Assembly (NCBI RefSeq): GCF_001431665.1 | Contig: NZ_LLXV01000055.1 | Location: 186,001 to 250,000 of the forward strand | From: Stenotrophomonas beteli | Lineage (GTDB): Bacteria; Pseudomonadota; Gammaproteobacteria; Xanthomonadales; Xanthomonadaceae | Length of the DNA stretch: 64,000 nucleotides | Direction: 5' to 3' | Part shown: positions 1 through 9,092 of the stretch, piece after piece | Layout of the letters: each line of letters starts with the position of its first letter | How positions within the stretch are numbered: the stretch's first letter is position 1 | The notes under the pieces: generated by a model | Told to the model about the DNA's origin: nothing | Seen by the model: only the letters and a program-made list of their open reading frames with translations | Databases searched by the model: none | Made by a program: the position numbers and the translations under genes

Positions 1-617
1 CCCGCCACGGCGCCACGCTCTGGCGCTGCCCGCCGACCATCGCCGACCGTGAGGCCACCTGCGCCAGAGTGCAGGCCGATACCGGCGCAACCCTGGTCCA
101 TCCCTATGCCGACCCGGCCGTCATGGCCGGACAGGGCACCGCCGCACTGGAACTGCTGCACAGCGACGGTCCATTCGACGTGCTGGTGGTTCCGGTGGGC
201 GGCGGAGGGCTGGCCAGCGGCACCGCCCTGGCCCTGCAGCACGCCAGCCCGCAGACCCGGCTGGTGCTGGCCGAACCGGCCGGTGCCGATGACACGGCAC
301 GCTCGCTGGCCGCCGGCGAGCGCCAGGGCGCATTCACCCCGGACACGATCTGCGACGGCCTGCGCACCCTGATCGGCGCGCCCAATTTCGCGCTGCTGCG
401 CGCGGCAGGTGCCGAGGTGATCGTGGTCGATGACGCGGCCACGATGGCGGCGATGCGCCTGCTGTGGGAGGTCCTCAAGCAGGTGGTGGAACCGTCTTCG
501 GCCACCGTGCTGGCAGCGGTACTGGCGCAGCCGCAGCGCTTTGCGGGGCTGCGCGTGGGGCTGGTGTTGTCCGGCGGCAATGTCGACCTGCCCGCACTGC
601 GTTGGGGCGCGCCATGA
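1..617 (+). CDS. Threonine/serine dehydratase (PLP-dependent), 3' part
   Basis: C-terminal 204 residues of a fold-type II PLP enzyme. The 5' end lies outside the window and the frame runs from base 3. The glycine-rich phosphate-binding loop GGGGLASG is followed by the family's C-terminal pattern, ending in an SGGNVDL segment that contacts the PLP ring nitrogen in threonine and serine dehydratases. Such enzymes deaminate threonine to 2-oxobutyrate or serine to pyruvate in the cytoplasm. There is no ACT regulatory domain after the catalytic fold, so this resembles the short catabolic or serine-racemase-like type rather than biosynthetic IlvA. The stop overlaps the next start (ATGA), which suggests coupled translation. 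Substrate cannot be settled from the fragment. Confidence 0.85.
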   Translation, partial: RHGATLWRCPPTIADREATCARVQADTGATLVHPYADPAVMAGQGTAALELLHSDGPFDVLVVPVGGGGLASGTALALQHASPQTRLVLAEPAGADDTARSLAAGERQGAFTPDTICDGLRTLIGAPNFALLRAAGAEVIVVDDAATMAAMRLLWEVLKQVVEPSSATVLAAVLAQPQRFAGLRVGLVLSGGNVDLPALRWGAP

Positions 618-1246
618 GCCGCGACCGGCAGCGACGGCGTACCGGCCTGCTGGGCTGGATCTGGCGGCTGTTCGTGGTGCTGGTGATCTGGCTGCTGGGT
701 GTGACGGCCTGGATCGTCTGGATCGGTGAGCGTGACCAGGCGGCCAAGGCCGACGCCATCATCGTGCTGGGTGCTGCGGCGTATGACGCCAAGCCGTCGC
801 CGGTGTTCGAGGAGCGTATCCGCCATGGACTGGACCTGTATGAGGCCCGCTACGCGCCGCTGCTGATTTTCACCGGTGGCTATGGCGGCACCGGTGCGCG
901 CTTCTCCGAGTCGCAGGTGGCACGCCGCTACGCGCTCAAGCACGGCGTGCCGGACGACGCGATCCTGATCGAGACCGCTTCGCGCAACACGGTGCAGAAC
1001 CTGGTCGAAGCCAAGCGGCTGATGGACCAGCGCCATCTGCGCCGGGTGATCATCGTCAGCGACCCGTTGCACATGGCGCGCGCACTGCGCCTGAGCAGGG
1101 CGCTGGGCATCGATGCGCTGGCCTCGTCCACGCCCAGCACGCGCTTCCGCAGCTTCCACACCAGCTGGCGCTTCCTGGTGCAGGAGATCTACTTCTTCCA
1201 CCGCGACCTGGTGCGCCCGCCGCTGAGTTCACCGGCCAATACCTGA
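614..1246 (+). CDS. YdcF/SanA-like DUF218 membrane-anchored protein
   Basis: 210 residues. The start is the ATG overlapping the upstream stop. A short basic N-terminus is followed by one hydrophobic segment (about residues 13-35), giving an N-in anchor with the remainder periplasmic. The DUF218 fold shows ADAIIVLGAA near residue 50, the FTGGYGGTG loop, ETASRNTVQN and a VSDPLHMARA segment near the end. These are the usual conserved acidic and Asn positions of the YdcF/ElyC/SanA family. Members are linked to envelope integrity and vancomycin sensitivity, but their chemistry is unknown. It is probably cotranscribed with the dehydratase and converges on the bio operon. Confidence 0.85.
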   Translation: MSRDRQRRRTGLLGWIWRLFVVLVIWLLGVTAWIVWIGERDQAAKADAIIVLGAAAYDAKPSPVFEERIRHGLDLYEARYAPLLIFTGGYGGTGARFSESQVARRYALKHGVPDDAILIETASRNTVQNLVEAKRLMDQRHLRRVIIVSDPLHMARALRLSRALGIDALASSTPSTRFRSFHTSWRFLVQEIYFFHRDLVRPPLSSPANT

Positions 1247-1268
1247 GGCGGGAGCCTGCATCAGGGTC

Positions 1269-1289
1269 GGTGCCGACCTGGGTCGGCGC
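1269..1289. repeat. Short palindrome between convergent genes
   Basis: GCCGACC-TG-GGTCGGC forms a 7-bp stem in the gap between the DUF218 gene and bioC. It resembles the GTGCCAACC-TT-GGTTGGCAC palindromes found elsewhere in the window. There is no T-run, so it is a REP-like element rather than a clear intrinsic terminator. Confidence 0.55.
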
Positions 1290-1308
1290 GTGACCGGCGG
1301 TAGCGCGA

Positions 1309-2193
1309 TCAGGTCTGCTTGCGCCGGATCGGAATCGCCGACACCGGCACCGAGGCCACGTCATGCCCGCCTTCGCGGATCGGCGCACCCGGGTCCGGCG
1401 CCCAGGCGTGGGCATAGATCACTTCCCAGCTGCTGGGCAGCTTGCCGTCGGCGCGGCGCATCGGTTCGTACGCCGCCGCAGCAGCGGCGAAACGACCGCG
1501 CCCGGTCAGCGTATGGCGGCGGTCCACGCGGGCGTTGGTGGCACCCATCGCACGCAGTTCGCGCATCAGCGAAGGCAGGTCGTCATAGGTCAGGGTGAAC
1601 AGGTCGCGGTCCAGCACCGGGTCGCGGAAACCGGCCATCATCAACGCATCGCCGAACTGCGCGATCTGCGCGAAGCGGCTCACGTGCGGGCGCTCATCGG
1701 CGGCGGCGAAGGCCTCGTTGAGCTCGACCAGCGTTTCCGGGCCGAAGGTCGAGCACAGCAGCAGGCCACCGGGCTTGAGCACGCGACGGAATCCGGCAAA
1801 CACCGCCGGCAGGTCGTCCACCCACTGCAGGCACAGGTTGCTGAAGATCACGTCCACGCTGTTGTCGGCCAGCGGCAGCGCGGCGGCATCGCCGCACAGG
1901 CGCTGGAACGGCTTCCACCAGCCGGCCTGGCGCTTGGCCTGGTCCAGCATGGGCAACGCCACGTCCAGGGCAATCACCTGCGCCTTCGGCCAGCGCTTCT
2001 TCATCAGCGCACTGGCGTGGCCGGTGCCGGCACCGATATCGAGCACCACCTCCGGCTTGCGCGCCTCCAGGTAGTCCAACGATTCGATCAACCGCGACTG
2101 CACCTCGCGCTGCAGGGCGGCGGCGGCGTCGTAGCTGCTGGCGGCGCGGGCAAACGCGCGGCGGACATGGCGGGCATCGAAGTGGGACGGCAT
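1309..2193 (-). CDS. bioC: Malonyl-[acyl-carrier protein] O-methyltransferase
   Basis: 294 residues; class I SAM-dependent methyltransferase. The N-terminal segment FDARHVRRAFARAASSYD is the BioC signature. The SAM site is VLDIGAGTGHAS, followed by ALDVALPMLDQA and FSNLCLQWVDD. BioC methylates malonyl-ACP so that the fatty-acid machinery can build the pimeloyl chain, which BioH later frees. Last gene of the bioB-bioF-bioH-SDR-bioC operon, 12 bp behind the SDR gene. It is somewhat longer than the E. coli protein (about 250 residues), the extra length being at the C-terminus. Confidence 0.95.
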   Translation of the reverse strand: MPSHFDARHVRRAFARAASSYDAAAALQREVQSRLIESLDYLEARKPEVVLDIGAGTGHASALMKKRWPKAQVIALDVALPMLDQAKRQAGWWKPFQRLCGDAAALPLADNSVDVIFSNLCLQWVDDLPAVFAGFRRVLKPGGLLLCSTFGPETLVELNEAFAAADERPHVSRFAQIAQFGDALMMAGFRDPVLDRDLFTLTYDDLPSLMRELRAMGATNARVDRRHTLTGRGRFAAAAAAYEPMRRADGKLPSSWEVIYAHAWAPDPGAPIREGGHDVASVPVSAIPIRRKQT

Positions 2194-2205
2194 TGCGAGA
2201 GTCTC

Positions 2206-2985
2206 TTAGAACGTACCGGGGTAGGCGCCGCCATCGATCAGCAGGTTCTGCCCGGTGAGGTAGCCGGCCTGCGCACTGCACAGGAAGGCGCAGGCGGCGC
2301 CGAATTCGTCCGGCGTGCCGAAGCGGCCGGCGGGAATCTGCTGGCGGCGGCGCTCGGCCACTTCACCCGCGTCGCCGTCCCTGCCCGCACTGTGGGCGAA
2401 GTTGGCACGCAGGCGGTCGGTGTCGAACTGGCCGGGCAGCAGGTTGTTGATCGTGACGTTGTGGGCCACAGTGCGGCGCGACAGGCCGGCGACAAAACCG
2501 GTCAGTCCGCTGCGCGCGCCGTTGGACAGTGCCAGGATGTCGATCGGCGCTTTCACTGCCGACGAGGTGATGTTGACGATACGGCCGAAGCCGCGCTCGA
2601 TCATCGCGTCCACGGTGGCCCGGATCAGCGCGATCGGTGCCAGCATGTTGGCGTCCAGTGCGGCGATCCAGTCATCGCGCTCGAAGCTGCGGAAATCGCC
2701 GGGTGGCGGGCCACCGGCGTTGTTGACCAGGATGTCCACCTGCGGGCACGCGGCGAGCGCTGCGGAGCGGCCGGTCTCGGTGGTCACGTCGGCGGCGACC
2801 ACGCGGACTTCGGCGGCGCCGGGCAGGGCGCGCAGTGCTTCAGCGGCGGCCTGCAGGGCGGTTTCGCCCCGGGCCACGATCACCACGTTCACGCCCTCGC
2901 GCACCAGCGCACGCGCGCAGCCCAGGCCGAGCCCCTTGCTGGCGCCGCAGACCAGTGCCCAGCGGCCAGTGATACCCAGATCCAT
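2206..2985 (-). CDS. Atypical SDR-family protein in the biotin operon
   Basis: 259 residues, Rossmann fold with GASKGLG (residues 14-20) for NAD(P) and NNAGG near 88-92. The active site is abnormal. Counting from the conserved Ser (S141, in NITSS), the catalytic Tyr position is Ser (S154) and the Lys position is Arg (R158), in LALSNGARSGL. The usual YxxxK is therefore absent. An LSNxxR version of this motif is known in a recurring atypical SDR group, so this is not a sequencing error. Tight spacing puts it in one transcript with bioH and bioC. A role in pimeloyl-chain reduction is conceivable from context but unproven, because the canonical pathway borrows FabG. Confidence 0.85.
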   Translation of the reverse strand: MDLGITGRWALVCGASKGLGLGCARALVREGVNVVIVARGETALQAAAEALRALPGAAEVRVVAADVTTETGRSAALAACPQVDILVNNAGGPPPGDFRSFERDDWIAALDANMLAPIALIRATVDAMIERGFGRIVNITSSAVKAPIDILALSNGARSGLTGFVAGLSRRTVAHNVTINNLLPGQFDTDRLRANFAHSAGRDGDAGEVAERRRQQIPAGRFGTPDEFGAACAFLCSAQAGYLTGQNLLIDGGAYPGTF

Positions 2986-3014
2986 GCGTCAGTCCTGGCG
3001 AGTTAGGAGGGCGC

Positions 3015-3794
3015 TCATTGTCCGCCATCGGCCGGTGACAGGCCGGCAACGAAGTGTTGCAGGGCGGCGGCCACCTCGTCGGCATGGCCGAGGAAGGGCG
3101 CGTGGCCGCCGTGGGCGATGGTCAGCGCCTGCGCGCCGGGGGCCAGCGCCGCCGCCGCGTTCATCGCCGCCGGTGAGACCAGGCGGTCGCGCTGGCCGGC
3201 GATCCACAGGCTGGGTCTGCCCAGCGTCGGCAGCGCGCCGCGCAGATCGGTGCTTTCCAGCAGGCGCAGGCCGTCCTGCAAGGCGCGTTCGGTTGGCGCG
3301 CCGCGCTCGACCAGGCGCTGGCGCAGCGTGCGCAGTTCCTCGCGGGCATGCGCCGAACCCAACACGTCCAGTGCCAGGAAGCGCTCCAGGGTGCCGCCGA
3401 AATCAGTGGCCAGCTCGCGCCCGAACTGCTCGAACACCGCCGGTTCCACCGCATGCGGCCAGTCCTGGCCACGCACGAACCGCGGCGTGGCCGCAATCAT
3501 CGCCAGCCCGCGCACCTTCGGAAGCGTCGCGGCGGCGTGCAGTGCGAACAGGCCGCCCAGTGACCAGCCGCACCACACCGCCGGCGGCGTGGCCGCGGCA
3601 ATGGCGTTGACCACGAATGGCAGGCGCAGCGGCGTGGTGTCTTCGCGGCTATGGCCGTGACCGGGCAGGTCGACACGATGCAGGGTGAACCGATCCGCCA
3701 GGCGTTCGACCAGCGGCGCGAACACGCCGCCCTGCAGGGCCCAGCCGTGGATCAGTACCAGGTCCGGCCCCTGGCCGGTCACTTCGATATGCAT
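3015..3794 (-). CDS. bioH: Pimeloyl-[acyl-carrier protein] methyl ester esterase
   Basis: 259 residues, alpha/beta hydrolase. The oxyanion region is LIHGWALQGG (about residues 14-23), the nucleophile elbow is GWSLGG and the late His lies in GGHAPFLGH. BioH cleaves the methyl ester of pimeloyl-ACP, ending the BioC-masked chain elongation. The length equals the usual 255-260. It sits 18 bp behind bioF and 29 bp ahead of the SDR gene in the bio operon, which supports the specific BioH call over a generic hydrolase. Confidence 0.93.
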   Translation of the reverse strand: MHIEVTGQGPDLVLIHGWALQGGVFAPLVERLADRFTLHRVDLPGHGHSREDTTPLRLPFVVNAIAAATPPAVWCGWSLGGLFALHAAATLPKVRGLAMIAATPRFVRGQDWPHAVEPAVFEQFGRELATDFGGTLERFLALDVLGSAHAREELRTLRQRLVERGAPTERALQDGLRLLESTDLRGALPTLGRPSLWIAGQRDRLVSPAAMNAAAALAPGAQALTIAHGGHAPFLGHADEVAAALQHFVAGLSPADGGQ

Positions 3795-3812
3795 GGGGGA
3801 ACGACAGCAGAC

Positions 3813-5036
3813 TCAGGCAAAGGCGGGCAGTGGCGGCGGCGCGGGTTCGCGCGTGGGCAGGGCCACGCGGTCGCGCGCGCTGGCGATGGCTTCGACCAGG
3901 CCGCGCACCTGTTCCGGCGTGTGCAGCGCGGACAGGGTGACGCGCAGCCGTGCCTTGCCCTCCGGCACGGTCGGCGGGCGGATGGCGCCGACCAGCCAGC
4001 CGGCCTGTTCCAGTGCCTTGGACATCGCCACAGCGCGATGATCGTCACCACACAGCAGCGGCTGGATCGGCGTTTCCGAGGCCATGAGATCCAGGCCATG
4101 GCGACGGGCTTCGCCGCGGAACAGCGCGATCAGATCGGTCAGTTTCGAACGGCGCCAGTTGTCACGGCGCGCCAGGCGCACCGCTTCCAGTGCAGCGGCA
4201 GCCATCGCCGGTGGCAGGGCGGTGGTGTAGACGTACGGGCGCGCGGTCTCGGCCAGATGTTCGATCAGGTCGTCGCGGCCCAGCACCAGTGCGCCGGAAC
4301 CGCCCAGCGCCTTGCCCAGCGTCACCAGTTGCAGCGGAACGTCGTCCACGCCCAGCCCGGCGGCAGCCACTGCGCCACGGCCGTCGCCGACTACGCCCAC
4401 GCCGTGCGCATCATCGACGTAGAACAGCGCCTGCTGCAGGCGTGCCACGAGCGACAAAGCGCGCAGCGGTGCGATGTCGCCATCCATGCTGAAGACACCA
4501 TCGGTGGCCAGCATCGCCGCGCCATCGGGCGCGTGCTTGAGCTGGCGCATCGCCCCTTCCGCATCCAGATGCGGATAGCGGCGCAGGCGCGCACCGGCCA
4601 ACCGTGTCGCATCCAGCAGGCTGGCGTGGTTGAGCTTGTCCTGCACGCACACGTCGCTCTCTTCGCTCAGCAGCGCCTGCTGCACCGCCAGGTTGGCGGC
4701 GAAGCCACTGCCGAACAGCAGCGCACGCGGGTAGCCCAGCCACTCGGCCACCTCGCGTTCCAGCGCGTCGTGCATTGCGTGGTGGCCGCAGACCAGGTGC
4801 GAAGCACCGGCACCGGCGCCCTCGCGCGCGGCGGCGTCCTGCAGTGCGTTGACCACACTGAACTGCTGGGCCAGGCCCAGATAGTCGTTGCTGCAGAAGC
4901 CGGTCAGCCACTGGCCGTCCACTTCCAGGCGGACGCCGTCACGGCGGCTGACCGTACGCCGCGCGCGGCGTCGGCCTTGGGCATCGCGCAGGGCGCGCTG
5001 GGCGTGGAGACGGGCGGTCAGGTCGGGGCGGGCCAT
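3813..5036 (-). CDS. bioF: 8-amino-7-oxononanoate synthase
   Basis: 407 residues from ATG at 5036. An in-frame ATG much further upstream (5189) would run into bioB and add unconserved sequence. This alpha-oxoamine synthase condenses pimeloyl-ACP with alanine to give KAPA. Visible motifs are SNDYLGLAQ near the N-terminus, the FVDDAHG-like [12 protein letters not shown] loop and the PLP-lysine motif [13 protein letters not shown]. It lies 67 bp downstream of bioB. Family length is about 385-400, so this is near normal. Confidence 0.95.
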   Translation of the reverse strand: MARPDLTARLHAQRALRDAQGRRRARRTVSRRDGVRLEVDGQWLTGFCSNDYLGLAQQFSVVNALQDAAAREGAGAGASHLVCGHHAMHDALEREVAEWLGYPRALLFGSGFAANLAVQQALLSEESDVCVQDKLNHASLLDATRLAGARLRRYPHLDAEGAMRQLKHAPDGAAMLATDGVFSMDGDIAPLRALSLVARLQQALFYVDDAHGVGVVGDGRGAVAAAGLGVDDVPLQLVTLGKALGGSGALVLGRDDLIEHLAETARPYVYTTALPPAMAAAALEAVRLARRDNWRRSKLTDLIALFRGEARRHGLDLMASETPIQPLLCGDDHRAVAMSKALEQAGWLVGAIRPPTVPEGKARLRVTLSALHTPEQVRGLVEAIASARDRVALPTREPAPPPLPAFA

Positions 5037-5103
5037 GGCGGCTGAATGCGTCGACGGGGCGGCTAGGGTAGCGCGTTGCCGCGGCGCCTGCTTGCGGCCC
5101 GTC

Positions 5104-6147
5104 TCAGGCCGCGTGAGCGCAGCCACAGCCGGGCGTATCGGCACTGATATCGGTGTGCACGGTGCCGCCGTGGTCATGGCCTTCGGCATCCACCTGTACC
5201 GCCATCGGCTGCAGGCCGAGCCGGGCGAACAGGGCCAGGTCGCGTTCGCTTTCCGGGTTGCCGGTGGTCAGCAGCTTGTCGCCGTAGAAGATCGAATTGG
5301 CACCGGCCAGGAAGCACAGCGCCTGCAGTTCGTCACTCATCGCCTCGCGCCCGGCCGACAGCCGCACCATCGCGCGCGGCATGACGATGCGCGCCACGGC
5401 GATCATGCGCACGAACTCGAACGGATCCAGCTCGGGACTGCCATGCAGCGGCGTGCCCGCCACCTGCACCAGCTTGTTGATCGGCACCGAATCGGGGTGC
5501 GCCGGCAGCGTGGCCAGCGCCAGCAGCAGGCCGACGCGCTGCGCGCGCGTCTCGCCCATGCCGACGATGCCGCCGCAGCAGGTCTTCAGGCCGGCATCGC
5601 GCACGTGTTCCAGCGTATCCAGGCGGTCCCGGTACTGGCGCGTGTGGATGATCGAATCGTAGTAGTCCGGCGCGGTGTCGAGGTTGTGGTTGTAGTAGTC
5701 CAGGCCGGCGTCCTTCAGCGCACGTGCCTGCTCGCCGCTGAGCATGCCCAGCGTGGCGCAGGTTTCCAGGCCCAGCGCCTTCACCCCGGCGATCATCGCC
5801 GCCACCTTCGGAATGTCGCGGTCCTTCGGCGAACGCCACGCCGCGCCCATGCAGAAGCGCGAGGCACCGGCGGCCTTGGCCTGGCGCGCCTTGGCCAACA
5901 CCGCGTCGGTGTCCATCAGCTTCTGCGCGTTCACCCCGGTGGTGTAGCGCTGTGCCTGCGGGCAGTACGCGCAGTCTTCAGGGCAGCCGCCGGTTTTCAC
6001 CGACAGCAGCGTGGAGACCTGTACCTGGGCAGGGTCGAAGTGCTCGCGATGGACCGCAGCGGCGCGGAATAGCAGCTCGGGGAACGGCAGCTCGAACAGC
6101 GCCTGCAGTTCGTCGTGTTGCCAGTCGTGGCGGATGGCGGCGGCCAT
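5104..6147 (-). CDS. bioB: Biotin synthase
   Basis: 347 residues, radical-SAM enzyme. The cluster motif [12 protein letters not shown] places C55, C59 and C62 as ligands of the 4Fe-4S cluster. The [2Fe-2S] region follows, with a TCATLGML segment and [10 protein letters not shown]. It inserts sulfur into dethiobiotin, the last step of biotin synthesis. The C-terminus ends in a short Cys/His-rich tail (GCGCAHAA). First gene of the operon, with a BirA-type operator upstream, so biotin repression is expected. bioA and bioD are not in the window. Confidence 0.97.
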   Translation of the reverse strand: MAAAIRHDWQHDELQALFELPFPELLFRAAAVHREHFDPAQVQVSTLLSVKTGGCPEDCAYCPQAQRYTTGVNAQKLMDTDAVLAKARQAKAAGASRFCMGAAWRSPKDRDIPKVAAMIAGVKALGLETCATLGMLSGEQARALKDAGLDYYNHNLDTAPDYYDSIIHTRQYRDRLDTLEHVRDAGLKTCCGGIVGMGETRAQRVGLLLALATLPAHPDSVPINKLVQVAGTPLHGSPELDPFEFVRMIAVARIVMPRAMVRLSAGREAMSDELQALCFLAGANSIFYGDKLLTTGNPESERDLALFARLGLQPMAVQVDAEGHDHGGTVHTDISADTPGCGCAHAA

Positions 6148-6205
6148 GGCGGGACCTTGGGTACGAGTAGAGCGAGGGCGGCAGTGTGGGTGGGCTTGTT
6201 CGGGC

Positions 6206-6237
6206 TGTCAACCATAATGTTTGACGATAGGTTTACA
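6206..6237 (-). promoter_or_regulatory. BirA (biotin repressor) operator upstream of bioB
   Basis: Read on the minus strand the site is TGTAAACC-N16-GGTTGACA, a near-perfect inverted repeat matching the BirA consensus TTGTAAACC-N14-16-GGTTTACAA. It lies 59-90 bp ahead of the bioB start. The downstream arm contains TTGACA, which could double as a -35 element, so bound BirA would block the promoter. No strong -10 is apparent. Confidence 0.8.
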
Positions 6238-6349
6238 TTTCGATCCTGTTGCGGATTCGGCGGATGCGCCACTTTTCACCGCATCCTGCAATGCGTCCGG
6301 CCACAGTGGCCGCTGCCCAACGCAAGCGCTGGCGCGCAGACTCTCTCCC

Positions 6350-7672
6350 ATGATTGGTCTTCACCGACTCCGCGACCGCATCACCACGCTGGTCCTGAGT
6401 GAATCCTGGCGCCGCCGTGCCGCGCTCTGGGGCGGCGCCGTGGCCGTCGCGCTGGTGGCGATCCTGTTCGCCAAGGCCAGCGACGCGGCCTTTCACCTGT
6501 TCCAGCGCATCACCGCGCACTCGCCGTGGTGGGCCCTGCTGCTCACGCCGGGCATCTTCGCGCTGTTGGCCTGGTTGACCGCCGGTGTGCTGAAACCCAC
6601 CCGCGGCAGTGGCATTCCGCAGGTCATCGCCGCGCTGGACAAGCCCGATGAGTCGTTCCGCAGGACCCATCTTTCGCCTGCCGTCTCGGCCGGCAAGCTG
6701 TTGCTGACGTCATTGTCGCTGCTCGGCGGCGCGTCGGTCGGGCGCGAGGGGCCCACGGTGCACGTGGGCGCCAGCCTGATGTACCTGTTCGGCCGCGGGT
6801 TCGGTTTCAAGGATCCCCGCGAGCTCTCGCACTTCCTGCTGGCAGGTGGTGCTGCCGGTATCGCCGCCGCATTCAATACGCCGTTGGCCGGCATTGTGTT
6901 TGCCATCGAAGAACTCAGCGGCCGCTTCGAGCATCGCTTCTCCGGCACCCTGCTGACCGCGGTGATCGTCGGTGGCGTGGTGTCGCTGGGCCTGCTCGGC
7001 AACTACACCTACTTCGGCCATGTGAGCGCGCGCCTGCCGCTGGGCCAGGGCTGGCTGGCCATCCTGCTGTGCGGCGTGGTGGCGGGCTTGCTGGGCGGCC
7101 TGTTCGCGCGTGCTGTGCTGGCCAGTGCGGCGGGCCGCCCGCGTTGGCTCGGGCACCTGCGGCAGCGGCATCCGGTTCTGTTGGCCGCAGGCTGCGGTCT
7201 GGTGGTGGTGCTGCTGGCCCTGGCCTTCGGTGAAGGCGCGTTCGGCACCGGCTACGAGCAGGCGCGCAGCCTGGTGCAGGGCCAGGCCACGGTCGGCCAT
7301 GAGTTCGGGTTGATGAAGCTGTTGGCCAACCTCGCGTCATACGTGGCCGGAATTCCCGGCGGCCTGTTCTCGCCGGCGCTGGCGGTCGGCGCGGGACTGG
7401 GCCACAACCTCGCGGTGCTGATGCCCGGCGTGGATCCGCGCGCGTTCGTACTGCTGGGCATGTGTGCGTACCTCACCGGCGTTACCCAGGCGCCCCTGAC
7501 CTCGGCGGTGATCTCGCTGGAGCTGACCGACAGTGGCGATCTGCTGCTGCCGATCCTGGCCACGGTGCTGATTGCCCGCGGCGTGTCCGGACTGGTGTGC
7601 CGGGTGCCGATCTATCGGGGGTTGGCGGAAGTGCTGATGGCGCCAGCGGTAGAGCGCGACCGCGCGAGCTAG
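6350..7672 (+). CDS. ClC-family chloride/proton antiporter
   Basis: 440 residues from ATG at 6350; the upstream in-frame extension covers the bioB operator and is unlikely. It has about ten or more membrane helices. The selectivity and gating motifs are GSGIP (near residue 85), GREGP with the gating glutamate, and GGLFSPALAVG. The internal FAIEELSG holds the glutamate pair that in E. coli ClC includes the intracellular proton glutamate, so H+/Cl- exchange rather than a passive channel is expected. There is no C-terminal CBS domain. Divergent from the bio operon. Confidence 0.92.
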   Translation: MIGLHRLRDRITTLVLSESWRRRAALWGGAVAVALVAILFAKASDAAFHLFQRITAHSPWWALLLTPGIFALLAWLTAGVLKPTRGSGIPQVIAALDKPDESFRRTHLSPAVSAGKLLLTSLSLLGGASVGREGPTVHVGASLMYLFGRGFGFKDPRELSHFLLAGGAAGIAAAFNTPLAGIVFAIEELSGRFEHRFSGTLLTAVIVGGVVSLGLLGNYTYFGHVSARLPLGQGWLAILLCGVVAGLLGGLFARAVLASAAGRPRWLGHLRQRHPVLLAAGCGLVVVLLALAFGEGAFGTGYEQARSLVQGQATVGHEFGLMKLLANLASYVAGIPGGLFSPALAVGAGLGHNLAVLMPGVDPRAFVLLGMCAYLTGVTQAPLTSAVISLELTDSGDLLLPILATVLIARGVSGLVCRVPIYRGLAEVLMAPAVERDRAS

Positions 7673-7786
7673 TCGCATCGAGGGAGTGTCGACCAGGCAC
7701 TCACCGATGGCATTGGCAGAGCGGCCTGACAGCGGGATGCGGCGTCTGCCGATGGTTGCGCGCGTGATGTCATGGAAGGCTGGGCC

Positions 7787-8482
7787 ATGCGCCTGTCGCC
7801 CACCAACGCCCTCCACGGCATGTTCCACACGCTGCTTCATCTGCTCATGCCGTTGCGCTGCCTGGTCTGCGGCGACCCGGGCCACGATGGACTTGATCTC
7901 TGTGATGCCTGCCTGGCCGGGCTGCCCTGGTCCGGCCGGGCCTGCCTGCGCTGCGCGTTGCCGTTGCCCGACACCGCGTTGATCGTCTGCGGCACCTGCC
8001 GCGAGGAGGTACCGCCCCAGGCCGCCACGCATGCCAGCCTGCTGTACCTGCCACCTGTGGATCAGCTGCTGGTGCGCTACAAGTTCCGCCAGGATCTGGC
8101 GGCAGGCCGCCTGCTGGCACAGCTGATGCAGCGCGCACCGCCGCCCTGGTCATGCCCACCGTTGGTGCCGGTGCCGCTGCACCATCGTCGGTTGCGCCAG
8201 CGCGGCTACAACCAGGCCGCGGAACTGTGCCGCCTGCTGCCGATGCCGGTCTGGCATGGCCTATACCGGCGTCGGCACACCGCTCCGCAGTCCGAGCGCA
8301 GCGCCGAACAGCGCCGGGAGAACCTGTTCGATGCCTTCGATGTACGCGGGCCAGTGCCTGCACGGTTGACCGTAGTGGACGATGTGATGACCACGGGCAG
8401 CACTGTCATGGAGATTGCCGAGACGCTGCGCCTGGCGGGCGCTGGCGAGGTACGCGTGTGGGTCTGCGCGCGGGTGCCGTGA
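7787..8482 (+). CDS. ComF family phosphoribosyltransferase-like protein
   Basis: 231 residues from ATG at 7787, chosen because GGAAGG lies 7-8 bases upstream; ATG 7772 would add five residues. An N-terminal zinc ribbon has four Cys pairs (CLVCGD, CDAC, CLRC, CGTC). A type I PRTase fold carries the PRPP loop VVDDVMTTGST near the C-terminus. ComF proteins are needed for DNA uptake in several transformable bacteria and interact with primosomal helicase partners. In proteobacteria the gene (gntX/comF) is often next to bioH or bio genes, as here. Confidence 0.9.
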   Translation: MRLSPTNALHGMFHTLLHLLMPLRCLVCGDPGHDGLDLCDACLAGLPWSGRACLRCALPLPDTALIVCGTCREEVPPQAATHASLLYLPPVDQLLVRYKFRQDLAAGRLLAQLMQRAPPPWSCPPLVPVPLHHRRLRQRGYNQAAELCRLLPMPVWHGLYRRRHTAPQSERSAEQRRENLFDAFDVRGPVPARLTVVDDVMTTGSTVMEIAETLRLAGAGEVRVWVCARVP

Positions 8483-8540
8483 TCGCCGCTTTCATGCGGA
8501 GCGGCTAGGATGGGACCGATTCCGGATCGAAGGAGTGGCC

Positions 8541-9092
8541 ATGAATTCCCCCTTGTCTCCCTTGCTGTCGGCAGTTGGGCGCAGCTGGTGGATCCTGCTG
8601 CTGTATGGGCTCGTCGCACTGGGCTTCGGCATCGTTGCCATTGGCCGGCCGCTGTCGGCAGCGATGGCACTGGCGTGGACGCTGGGGGTGATGGCCATCG
8701 TTGAAGGTGTCATCAGCCTGTTCGCACTGATCAGCGGCGGTAGCGGCGCTTCGCGTGGCTGGCTGGCGCTGTATGCCATCGCCTCGCTGGGATTCGGCAT
8801 CCTGGCGGTGATCAATCCGCTGGCCACCGCCAGCGTGCTGGTGCTGTTCCTGGCGGCGTGGCTGCTGGTGGCCGGCATCTATCGCATCGTGTTCGCGATC
8901 CGCGTGCGCAAGCAGATCCAGGGTGAGTGGCTGCTGATTCTCAGCGGTGTGCTGGCGGTGGTGCTGGGCCTGCTGTTTGCCGCCAATCCGTATGCAGGCG
9001 TGGCGGTGACCACGCTGTGGATCGGCATCGGCAGCCTGCTGTACGGGCTGCTGCAGGTGCTGGTGGCGTTCAAGCTGCGAAAGCTGAAATGA
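8541..9092 (+). CDS. HdeD-like DUF308 membrane protein
   Basis: 183 residues with about six predicted membrane helices and almost no soluble part. The start is well supported by AAGGAG seven bases upstream. Helical pairs repeat roughly three times (AVGRSWWILLLYGLVALGF and similar), the duplicated pattern of HdeD-type proteins. In E. coli HdeD contributes to acid resistance at high cell density; the role here is inferred only by family. The stop overlaps the following start (ATGA), so it is coupled to the next lipoprotein gene. Confidence 0.85.
   Translation: MNSPLSPLLSAVGRSWWILLLYGLVALGFGIVAIGRPLSAAMALAWTLGVMAIVEGVISLFALISGGSGASRGWLALYAIASLGFGILAVINPLATASVLVLFLAAWLLVAGIYRIVFAIRVRKQIQGEWLLILSGVLAVVLGLLFAANPYAGVAVTTLWIGIGSLLYGLLQVLVAFKLRKLK

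Noticed and set aside
104-1201. Long antisense open frame over the dehydratase and DUF218 genes
   Set aside because: It mirrors two genes with clear motifs; the long frame is a product of high GC and has no recognisable domain.
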